Source: a virus. From it: a DNA stretch of 37,528 nucleotides. Position numbers and translations under genes: made by a program. The stretch's first letter is position 1. Each line of letters begins with the position of its first letter. Below are positions 27,915-35,403 of the stretch, piece after piece. Location: the IMG/VR virus record IMGVR_UViG_3300028840_002577, positions 1-37,528 of that record; one strand, written 5' to 3'. The notes under the pieces are model-generated. The model saw nothing but the letters and a program-made list of their open reading frames with translations. It was not told the origin of the DNA and made no database searches.

Positions 27915-28423
27915 CAAGTTTTTTACCTCCAGATTCCATTAACTCCTTCGTTCCAAACGACCTCATCATCCCCACAAACTTTGATGAGGCAAACCTTGTG
28001 CTTACGGATTATTTCCGTCAGACAGTGGATGCTCTCAATGACAAAGAGATCGCGCAGTACAGCACAACTGAGCTTGTGACTGGGCAAAAGTGGTTCATTC
28101 CTGGAGACCCGAACCAATACCGTTTCACCTATCGCAAGGTAATCGATTTTGGTGCTCTTCCAAATGCGGCAACGAAGTCAGTCGCGCATGGAATTACCAC
28201 GACCAACACGACCATTTTTACCAGGATCTTTGCCACAGCAACAGACCCTGCAGCATCAACCGTTAACCAAGCGATTCCCATCCCTTATGTGGACCCGAAC
28301 ACCTTGGCAAATGGCATTGAAATCAATGTAGATGCGACCAACGTGAATATAACAACGGCGGCCAACTACACCGCCTATACAACAACCTACGTCGTTCTGG
28401 AGTATATCCAGAATGCACCATAA
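27911..28423 (+). CDS. Virion structural protein
   Basis: The 170-residue product has an N-terminal helical region (residues 18-50) and a beta-rich C-terminal half ending NTLANGIEINVDATNVNITTAANYTAYTTTYVVLEYIQ. That ending (IEI-x-VD-x-TNV-x-ITT ... Y-x-T-x-YVVLEY) is familiar from small virion proteins encoded among tail and ejection genes of short-tailed phages. Its exact place in the particle is unknown. It overlaps the nozzle gene by 4 bp. Confidence 0.7.
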   Translation: MTSFLPPDSINSFVPNDLIIPTNFDEANLVLTDYFRQTVDALNDKEIAQYSTTELVTGQKWFIPGDPNQYRFTYRKVIDFGALPNAATKSVAHGITTTNTTIFTRIFATATDPAASTVNQAIPIPYVDPNTLANGIEINVDATNVNITTAANYTAYTTTYVVLEYIQNAP

Positions 28424-28437
28424 CCAAGGGGGCTGAT

Positions 28438-28965
28438 ATGGCTTTTGATTTGATGGATTGGCTCGTCGGGCATAGCCCCGAGAAGAAGCAATTTGAAACA
28501 CTCACCGGGCAACAGCAAGACTTTCAGAACATGATTCTGAACATGTTAGGAGGTCCTACCGGAATGGGATTTGATTTCCTTCAGCAAATTCTGTCTGGAG
28601 ATGAAGACGCGTTTAAAGATTTCGAGGCGCCAATCAAGCGTCAGTTTGAGCAGGAAGTAGTTCCTGGTATCGCTGAGCGTTTTGCTGGCATGGGAACAGG
28701 AGGCGCGCAAAACTCATCTGCTATGCAACAAACCATGGGACGAGCAGGAACAGAGTTGTCTCAAAATTTAGCGCAGCTACGTTCTGGGCTGAAAATGGGT
28801 GCTTTGCAGCAGCTACAAGGATTAATGCAACCTGGCATGCAGTCCGCGTTTGAAAACGTCTACGATCCTGGTTCTTACGGTATCGTTGGAGGAATGTTAC
28901 AAGGTGCTGGTGAAGGTGCAGGACAAGCAGCTGGAAAAGCTGGAATGCAATACTTTTTAGGTTAG
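28438..28965 (+). CDS. Internal (ejection) protein, small
   Basis: The 175-residue product is rich in Gln, Met, Gly and Ala, with amphipathic helices and a Gly-rich C-terminus (GGMLQGAGEGAGQAAGKAG). Such composition and the place after the tail genes and before two larger helical proteins match P22 gp7-type pilot proteins, which leave the capsid with DNA and help cross the cell envelope. AAGGGGG precedes the ATG. No diagnostic motif is present. Confidence 0.6.
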   Translation: MAFDLMDWLVGHSPEKKQFETLTGQQQDFQNMILNMLGGPTGMGFDFLQQILSGDEDAFKDFEAPIKRQFEQEVVPGIAERFAGMGTGGAQNSSAMQQTMGRAGTELSQNLAQLRSGLKMGALQQLQGLMQPGMQSAFENVYDPGSYGIVGGMLQGAGEGAGQAAGKAGMQYFLG

Positions 28966-28975
28966 GAGGAAAACG

Positions 28976-30478
28976 ATGGTACAGATTCTACCACGCTTTG
29001 ACCCAGGCGGTGAAATTGGGAAAGCTTTTGGCTCTGGACTCGGTCAGGGGGTTAGCAAAGAATATGACCGTCAACGCCTTCTGCAGGGGTTAAATTCTCT
29101 TAGCAATATCAAGCAAGAGGACCTGCAAAAGATGTCGTTCCCGGATCAGATGCAGACGCTCATGCGTCCATTTGTGGGGCTTCCAGGTGGTGAGATGATG
29201 ATCACCGAAATGATGCCTAAGTGGATGGAGTATCTCCAGAACATGGCCGACATCGCTCCTGAGGATCTTTCTGATCCATCGAATGATGCACCAGCTGATT
29301 ACACAGATGAGCAAAAGAGCCTGTGGTCTGCTACAGACAAGATTAATGAGGTGACAGGTGGTTCACAGCCTCCTAATCATCCTGAAGATGTCACTGAGGA
29401 AGTGAAAGAAACGGTCTATGGAAATGATCCTGAGCCGTTAACAAAAGTGGGTCCAAGCCGTCAGGGACTGCCTAACAACATGCCCGGACAGGTTCGTGAG
29501 ATGGCTGCTGTGTTTCCTGAAATCAGAGCGATGGCACTGAGAGGTAATCCACAGGGTCTTTCCTTTGATGAGAAGCTGAAGTATACCAACCAGCTCACTC
29601 AAAGACGCGTGCCCAAAGATCAAGCGATCCGTCGTGTAGAGGATCTTAGCAACTACCTGCAACAGCAGGCGGGAGCATTCCAGGACATACAAAACAAGGT
29701 GACGGAAGAAGCACAGTCAATCTACGGTGGAACACCTTACTACTCGATGTTTCAACGTCAGATGCAAGCAGAAGCAGATAAGCAGGTCGATGAGGGTTTG
29801 ATGGAGCCAAACAGTGTGATCAACGCTGCTAGGCAAAAAGCCAAGAACCTTGAGACTGTCATCAACAATGCACGGTCTGCTAAGGGTCGTCCAGTCTTTG
29901 AGATTGGAGTGGAAGACCGGCAAAAAGGATCAGCTAACTGGGTCGCCCCTTTGATTAAGAATGGGGAAATACAGACAGCAACTGAACTTTTGATGAAGAG
30001 TGACATCCCTCTTAAAGATGGAACGTCTGTACCTGGTCCGGACTGGGGTCCAGTTCGAGCAACTGAGATTGTGCAGAGTCAGTTGAAAGGATCGGATGTG
30101 ATTCCACGTACCATCAAGTTTGCTGAGTCACTTCCAGACATGAGAGTGGGAACCTTTGCACAAGATCCATTTGGAGGCGCAACACGCAGGAAGAAGGTAG
30201 CTAACCGAGGAATGCAACAGCTTGAGGATTACATCGTCAATGACCTGCAACCTCAAGATAGCTTGGTCCTTTTGAGAGCCTACGCCAAAGAAAAGGGTGT
30301 GGAAGAAGATGAGTTCCGCACTGTTTTGGAAAAGGCAAAGCAACGTCGAGGAGACGAGTTTAGCGAGTATCAGAATTGGGAGGAGAGCACACTTCTTCCT
30401 TATGACGTCAAGCCAAGTCTCTACGAGGTGTTTACTGGTAAGAGAAAATGGTCTGACTTTTGGCAGGGGAAAAAATAA
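28976..30478 (+). CDS. Internal (ejection) protein, medium
   Basis: The 500-residue product begins with a Gly-rich segment (FDPGGEIGKAFGSGLGQGVS) and is otherwise mostly helical and polar, with Gln/Lys-rich stretches in the middle (about 230-310). It lacks a signal peptide, and no lytic catalytic motif was seen. The position and helical character fit the second of three ejection proteins (P22 gp20-like role). AGGAGG precedes the ATG; the stop overlaps the next ATG by one base. Confidence 0.62.
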   Translation: MVQILPRFDPGGEIGKAFGSGLGQGVSKEYDRQRLLQGLNSLSNIKQEDLQKMSFPDQMQTLMRPFVGLPGGEMMITEMMPKWMEYLQNMADIAPEDLSDPSNDAPADYTDEQKSLWSATDKINEVTGGSQPPNHPEDVTEEVKETVYGNDPEPLTKVGPSRQGLPNNMPGQVREMAAVFPEIRAMALRGNPQGLSFDEKLKYTNQLTQRRVPKDQAIRRVEDLSNYLQQQAGAFQDIQNKVTEEAQSIYGGTPYYSMFQRQMQAEADKQVDEGLMEPNSVINAARQKAKNLETVINNARSAKGRPVFEIGVEDRQKGSANWVAPLIKNGEIQTATELLMKSDIPLKDGTSVPGPDWGPVRATEIVQSQLKGSDVIPRTIKFAESLPDMRVGTFAQDPFGGATRRKKVANRGMQQLEDYIVNDLQPQDSLVLLRAYAKEKGVEEDEFRTVLEKAKQRRGDEFSEYQNWEESTLLPYDVKPSLYEVFTGKRKWSDFWQGKK

Positions 30479-32277
30479 TGGGATTCATTGAAGAAGCCGT
30501 CAGGTACGGATATCAAGCAGAAGAAATCTTAAAGATGATTGCGTCTCACAACCCGCAATTCAAAGAGAAGGTGGATGAAGCCGTCAAGTATGGCTACACC
30601 CCCACTTCGATCCTCCGTGATATGGCGAGATTCTTCAAAGGAACAAGAGGGGAAAAGACTGCTAAGGTGATGGGAATCAACCCGAAGTGGTCAAGGAATC
30701 TCGCGTTCAGTGAGGATCTTGATCCCGCTACTGTCATCCCCGAGCAGATGCAACCAGACGATGCAGGACGTAGCTTTCGCGATACTCTTGGAAATGTAGC
30801 AGGCGCAGGAGCGGGAGCAGCCATAGGATTTGCAACGGGAGGCCCTGCGGGTGCCGTAGGTGGCGCAACGGCTGGGTCAGAGATGTATCAGAAGCTTGTG
30901 GATAAGTATCGCCAACAAGGGCGCTCTATGAGCTTTGGTGACTTTGTCAAAACACTTGCTTCAGCTGCTGCAAAAGGAACAGCTACCGGATTCTCCGCCA
31001 AGTTTTTGATGGACGTTCTGAAGAACCTTACCTCTGAACCCTCTGAACAGGTTGAAGGGGAAGTCGTTCAAGAAGAAGGAGTTGCACCTGTTACCCCAAC
31101 TCAAGAGGGTGCAGAGCAAGAAGTTCCTCCTAGCATGCCCGAAGAAAAAATCGAAGATGTGGTAGGCGCTGATAGCTATGAGATTTTTAGGGAAAGAGGC
31201 ATTGAGCGCATCATTGATAGCTTTGCTACACAGATCACTCCTGAGCAAGGGCGACGTGGATTAAGGAATCTCTTCGGTGCGCAATACGTCAAAGACATTG
31301 AAAGAGAGACCAAGAAGCCGATAGAGAAAGTCTTATCTGAAGCGTTTGAGTTTGCTAAGCAGAAAGGAGGAGGTGGAGGACGCTCCTCGTTTGTCGATCA
31401 AGCCATGGAAGGGATAGAATTTAGCAGTCTGCCACGTCCAGTGCAAAATCGTGTCCGCATGATTAACCAGCAGATCGAAAGACTAGAGAAGAAAGGGGTG
31501 CCCTATGACAGCAAGCGCATACAAAAACTGCTCAAAAAAAGAGACAAGTTCATCCAAGGTGAGGGACTCAATGTAGCTGAAGAAGAAGAGGTAAGATTTG
31601 AGAAAGCGTATGGTAAGTCGGATGAACAAACCACGATGCAACCAGAACAAAGTGAGGTGTTTACAGAGATTTTCAAAAGCAGAATCCCTGAAACCGAAGA
31701 GGCTGGCACTTTACAGAAAAGCGTTAAACCATTGGATAATTCTCTCAAGTCTTCCAACGTGGTCGGCGCCTTTTTCGATGCCGATACAAATAAGATGCGC
31801 ACTGTATTCCGATCTGGTGACATGTATGAGTACGATAATATTTCACTTGATGAACTAGAGAAAGTCACTGGAGGAAAAGCCAAACCGATCACAGAAGGGG
31901 CAACCCAGTACGGGTTTTGGTTCCCTGATAAAAAGAAGTCTGTTGGAGCTGCGTTTAGCAAGTTTATCAAGAAAAAAGCGGATGAGTTTCCCTATCGAAA
32001 GCTTGAGAAATCTGAGCTACGTCCCAATGAATCCCAGTTACGTGATGCCGTTCGCACCTTCAATACCTCTGGTATATTCGAACCGTTCAAGCAGTTCCGA
32101 AAAGGAGCACAGCAACTGGAAAAGGGTAAGATTCTTCGTGAGATGGAACCCGCATTGAAAGAAGTTGATGATGACTTTTTGCAGGAGATGGTCGCCATGA
32201 TTGAAAGTGAACTTGGATTAAAGACCCCGATTAAGATGACTAGGCTGCAAAAAGAATTTAGGAAGGAGTTTTTGTAA
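30478..32277 (+). CDS. Large ejection protein with KTSC domain
   Basis: The 599-residue protein starts with two similar helical units at about 5-22 and 33-50 (EEAVRYGYQAEEIL, DEAVKYGYTPTSIL). A Gly/Ala zipper at about 104-135 (GAGAGAAIGFATGGPAGAVGGATAG) could insert in a membrane. Residues 421-500 read as a KTSC-like domain (SSNVVGAFFDADTNKMRTVF-type strand, then SGDMYEYDNIS, YGFWFPDKK). The ATG at 30478 overlaps the previous stop; an upstream frame extension has no site. It probably forms part of the DNA-transfer channel; the KTSC role is unknown. Confidence 0.65.
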   Translation: MGFIEEAVRYGYQAEEILKMIASHNPQFKEKVDEAVKYGYTPTSILRDMARFFKGTRGEKTAKVMGINPKWSRNLAFSEDLDPATVIPEQMQPDDAGRSFRDTLGNVAGAGAGAAIGFATGGPAGAVGGATAGSEMYQKLVDKYRQQGRSMSFGDFVKTLASAAAKGTATGFSAKFLMDVLKNLTSEPSEQVEGEVVQEEGVAPVTPTQEGAEQEVPPSMPEEKIEDVVGADSYEIFRERGIERIIDSFATQITPEQGRRGLRNLFGAQYVKDIERETKKPIEKVLSEAFEFAKQKGGGGGRSSFVDQAMEGIEFSSLPRPVQNRVRMINQQIERLEKKGVPYDSKRIQKLLKKRDKFIQGEGLNVAEEEEVRFEKAYGKSDEQTTMQPEQSEVFTEIFKSRIPETEEAGTLQKSVKPLDNSLKSSNVVGAFFDADTNKMRTVFRSGDMYEYDNISLDELEKVTGGKAKPITEGATQYGFWFPDKKKSVGAAFSKFIKKKADEFPYRKLEKSELRPNESQLRDAVRTFNTSGIFEPFKQFRKGAQQLEKGKILREMEPALKEVDDDFLQEMVAMIESELGLKTPIKMTRLQKEFRKEFL

Positions 32278-32411
32278 TGGCAATATCAGACAAATTGAAA
32301 GGAATGCTCGAAGGCTATTTGAAAGAAATGAACGAAAAAGAGATGCGTCTTGCTCTGCAAGCCATGAAACAAGAGCAAAAGCGAAGAAAAAGGAAGAAGA
32401 AAAAAAAGTAG
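32277..32411 (+). CDS. Small basic helical protein (44 aa)
   Basis: The ATG overlaps the stop of the ejection protein gene. The product is one amphipathic helix (LKGMLEGYLKEMNEKEMRLALQ) and then a tail almost entirely Lys and Arg. It is too short for common gene finders. DNA binding inside the head, or a small structural role with the ejection proteins, is possible. It is followed by an intergenic TTGCTATA/TATAGCAA element. Confidence 0.55.
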   Translation: MAISDKLKGMLEGYLKEMNEKEMRLALQAMKQEQKRRKRKKKKK

Positions 32412-32420
32412 TTTGATACA

Positions 32421-32450
32421 TTGCTATATAGAAGACAATCTTTATAGCAA
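32421..32450 (+). promoter_or_regulatory. Perfect inverted repeat TTGCTATA/TATAGCAA
   Basis: TTGCTATA at 32421-32428 and TATAGCAA at 32443-32450 are perfect inverted arms around 14 bases, in the short gap before the first fibre gene. TTGCTATATAGAA is shared with 19140-19152. It is likely to control the fibre operon; whether as a promoter or an operator is unknown. Confidence 0.6.
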
Positions 32451-32468
32451 CATGGTAGGAGGTATCCC

Positions 32469-33752
32469 ATGGCAGTAGACAGAGACGGTCAAAACCCGAC
32501 CGGGTACATGGGGGTTAATCCCTCAGAAAGACCAAAAAACATTCTAGCAAACCGCGCACCCACCACAACTGATCGAAGATTTAAGATCGGTACCATCTGG
32601 GTAGACCGCACAAACAATCAATCATATCAGCTGACTAACGTTTTGGCAGGATCAGCCACTTGGACTCTATTGGGACCAGGAGCATCCGATGTAGATACGT
32701 TGACCGGTGATTCAGGAGGTGCACTCAGCCCAACAGCTGGGAACATGAACATCCTGGGTGGCACTAATATGACAGTTGCAGGGGCCGGAAGCACATTGAC
32801 TGTGAATATGGATGCGGCAATCTCGCTGGCAACAAGTGTAACATCGCCGATCTACACTACATCAGCCGCTGATATGAATATCAATTCAGCAGCCGGCCAA
32901 GACATCATCATGCAGATGGGTGATGCGGCAGCCGCCAATAAGATCAGTTTCGAGGATAATGCAAGTGCCGAGGTAGCAAGCTTGGATTCTAATGGTAACT
33001 TCGTTGCCTTAGGGTATTTCACAAGCGCAGCAGCTGCGGGTTGCAATCTTGTAGGTGCCACGCTAACAGCAGACGGATCAGATGCCAACATTGACTTGAC
33101 TTTTGTCCCGAAGGGAACAGGCGACAACTTATTTACCGCAGGAGACATTAACGCTTCTGCGGGGGATATCATCGCTTCTCGTTCAAGTGCCTCAGGTGAT
33201 GTGACTGTTGAGTGTACAAACTCAGACAACACAGCTGCAGATTCTGATGCATTCTTTGAGGTCGCAGTTGGTGGAACTTCAGGAGGTAATCCTGGGATTA
33301 GATTCCAAATTTCCGGTGGTCAAAACTATGCCATGGGAATTGATAACGCAGATAGCGACAAGCTAGTCATTTGCGCAGACAATGACCTTGGAACTGACGT
33401 TTTGATGAAGTTGGATGAGACTAGTAAGGATGTCGAGGTTCCTCAAGGAAACGTCTTGATTTCCGGTGCAGCTAAACAGCTTCAAGTGGAAGGTGGCGCT
33501 GCTACTGACTTCATTGGTCAAGCGACCCTAGTGGCTGGAACAGTGACCGTGGCTAACACAAACATCGCTGCAACTGATAAGATATTTGTGCAAAGAGAAG
33601 GCGTTGCAGCTTCAACGGCTCTTGGGGTTTTGGATGTGTCGATTTCAGCTGCTACAAGCTTCACAATCACCGCTTTGCAACCAGGAACACCAGGAAGCAC
33701 AGAGACAAATGACGTATCAATCGTTAACTACTTTATCGTACGTCAGTTGTAA
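32469..33752 (+). CDS. Tail fibre protein 1
   Basis: The 427-residue product has an N-terminal segment (NRAPTTTDRRFKIGTIWVD, then YQLTNVLAGSATWTLLG) that is common in phage fibre starts, a long Ala/Asn/Thr/Gly-rich beta region, and a C-terminal domain with AATDFIGQATLVAGTVTVANTNIAATDKIFVQREG ending in VSIVNYFIVRQL. The composition and position fit a fibre shaft with a terminal domain. AGGAGG precedes the ATG. A GC hairpin follows the stop. Confidence 0.75.
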   Translation: MAVDRDGQNPTGYMGVNPSERPKNILANRAPTTTDRRFKIGTIWVDRTNNQSYQLTNVLAGSATWTLLGPGASDVDTLTGDSGGALSPTAGNMNILGGTNMTVAGAGSTLTVNMDAAISLATSVTSPIYTTSAADMNINSAAGQDIIMQMGDAAAANKISFEDNASAEVASLDSNGNFVALGYFTSAAAAGCNLVGATLTADGSDANIDLTFVPKGTGDNLFTAGDINASAGDIIASRSSASGDVTVECTNSDNTAADSDAFFEVAVGGTSGGNPGIRFQISGGQNYAMGIDNADSDKLVICADNDLGTDVLMKLDETSKDVEVPQGNVLISGAAKQLQVEGGAATDFIGQATLVAGTVTVANTNIAATDKIFVQREGVAASTALGVLDVSISAATSFTITALQPGTPGSTETNDVSIVNYFIVRQL

Positions 33753-33761
33753 GAGGTAAAC

Positions 33762-33781
33762 AGGGCGCCTGCGGGCGCCCT
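33762..33781 (+). terminator. GC hairpin after fibre gene 1
   Basis: AGGGCGCC (33762-33769) pairs perfectly with GGCGCCCT (33774-33781) around TGCG. No T run follows (ACCGTAAGG, which holds the next ribosome site). It may act as a weak terminator or an RNA stabiliser between the two fibre genes. Confidence 0.55.
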
Positions 33782-33797
33782 ACCGTAAGGAGAAAGA

Positions 33798-35069
33798 ATG
33801 GGCGTAGCAACAGGGTTAACATATAAAAACGTTGATATTTCATATCAGGATAATTTTAATATTGATGCTTTTGGTCGAGCAAGGGTGAGTAATCCTGAAA
33901 CTCTTTTTGATTCAAAAAACATATTTGACGACGATGGATTAGCTTCCAATGTTGAGAATCAAGCCTTATTGTTTGATAACGCTGAAACGAGCGGTTCAGG
34001 AACTTCAACCAGTTTAAGAATAAACGAGGCAGCCCAACGAATAACCGTTGCTAATACTACAGCCGGAACACGTGTTAGACAAACAAAACAAAGATTTAAT
34101 TACCAACCTGGAAAAAGTCAATTAATATTCACAACATTTAATTTTATAGCTAATGATGCAAATATCACAAAACGGGTAGGATATTTTGATGAAAACAACG
34201 GTATTTATTTTGAATCTGATGGAACAGATTTAAAAATTGTTAGACGTACATTTGTTTCAGGAGCTCCTGTCAATAACGAGGTGACACAATCTAGCTGGAA
34301 TATTGACCCCATGGACGGAACCGGTCCATCTTTAAAAACTTTAGACATTACAAAAACACAAATTCTTTACATAGATTTCGAATGGCTAGGTGTCGGACGT
34401 GTAAGAGTTGGGTTTGTTATTGATGGATTAATTTATTACGTTCATGAATTTCTAAACGCAAACGTCTTGACAACGGTTTACATGTCTAAGCCAAATCTTC
34501 CAATACGATTTGAAATTACAAATGATGGAAGTGGAGCAGAAAGCAATTTAGATTGTATTTGTGCAAGCGTTCAGAGTGAAGGGGGTCAACAAGATTTAGG
34601 AATAGTGCGTTATGCTGCAAACACAACCTTAGTTGATGCTAATGACACTGGTACTATTTATGCTGTTTTAGGAATAAAATTGAAATCAGAATATATAGGG
34701 GCAGTAGTTAACATTATAAGCGTAAGTTTGTTAGAAACTGCTGGATCTAAAGATTTAGAATGGTCATTAAAATTCAATCCAACGGTTGCCGATACGTTTA
34801 CCTATGTTGATGAACCAAATTCTTCAATACAAATAGCAAGAGGCGCCACAGCAAATGAAGTTTCAGATGGAATCAATATAGCTGGCGGTTACTTTAATTC
34901 TTCACAAGGAAATACGGCGGGTTCAGTATCGCAAGGAGTGTCTTCGGCTTTACGGCTTGGTTCAACAATAGCAGGTGTTACAGATGAGATTGTATTGTGT
35001 GTTAAGCCATTGACTGGGACAACAAATGCGGACGTGTGGGGTAGCATTACATGGAGAGAATTAACTTAA
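33798..35069 (+). CDS. AT-rich fibre-associated protein
   Basis: The 423-residue product is beta-rich without membrane segments. It has RARVSNPETLFDSKN early, FNYQPGKSQLIFTTFNF near 110 and a regular series of Asn/Thr-rich strands to the end (SITWREL). Proteins with this RVS-x-P-x-TLFDSK opening occur in fibre regions of diverse phages. Its DNA is much more AT-rich than its neighbours: one sampled line (34141-34200) has 18 of 60 G or C, against 29 of 60 at 36061-36120. This suggests recent transfer. AAGGAG precedes the ATG. Confidence 0.68.
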   Translation: MGVATGLTYKNVDISYQDNFNIDAFGRARVSNPETLFDSKNIFDDDGLASNVENQALLFDNAETSGSGTSTSLRINEAAQRITVANTTAGTRVRQTKQRFNYQPGKSQLIFTTFNFIANDANITKRVGYFDENNGIYFESDGTDLKIVRRTFVSGAPVNNEVTQSSWNIDPMDGTGPSLKTLDITKTQILYIDFEWLGVGRVRVGFVIDGLIYYVHEFLNANVLTTVYMSKPNLPIRFEITNDGSGAESNLDCICASVQSEGGQQDLGIVRYAANTTLVDANDTGTIYAVLGIKLKSEYIGAVVNIISVSLLETAGSKDLEWSLKFNPTVADTFTYVDEPNSSIQIARGATANEVSDGINIAGGYFNSSQGNTAGSVSQGVSSALRLGSTIAGVTDEIVLCVKPLTGTTNADVWGSITWRELT

Positions 35070-35079
35070 GGGGTTTTAA

Positions 35080-35400
35080 ATGGCAGTATATAAAAGAGCA
35101 TTAAGAACATTTGATACAGCAAGTTTATCCGCTAGCTTTCAAAATATTGGAGCTTCAGTCGGATTTCCAGTAAAGAAGGTGTCGATTGTGAACACGGCAA
35201 GCGTAGGTGTTTTGATTACGGATCAAAGCTCACAAGATGACATTGAAGTGCCAGGAGGCGGAACACTTTCGGTAGGAGAAGGATTGTCTAACGAAAACGG
35301 AACTAGCACAGGTGTAATTTTCCCTGCGAATGTACAACTCCAGGTCAAACAAGTGACAGCTTCAGGTGCTGGGAAGCTGATCATCAACTGTTTTGGGTGA
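35080..35400 (+). CDS. Small fibre-associated protein
   Basis: The 106-residue product is a compact beta protein (VKKVSIVNTASVGVLITDQSS, then a GGGTLSVGEGLSNENG segment and VKQVTASGAGKLIINCFG). It sits between two fibre genes, ten bases after the AT-rich one, and may be its partner or chaperone. AAGGGG precedes the ATG. No family was recognised. Confidence 0.6.
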   Translation: MAVYKRALRTFDTASLSASFQNIGASVGFPVKKVSIVNTASVGVLITDQSSQDDIEVPGGGTLSVGEGLSNENGTSTGVIFPANVQLQVKQVTASGAGKLIINCFG

Positions 35401-35403
35401 TAG

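Noticed and set aside
31503-31970. Minus-strand frame of 155 codons inside the ejection protein gene
   Set aside because: It is antisense to a well-supported gene and very Ser/Leu-rich, with no ribosome site.
32852-33232. Minus-strand frame of 126 codons inside fibre gene 1
   Set aside because: It is an antisense shadow of an Ala/Asn/Thr-rich repeat region.
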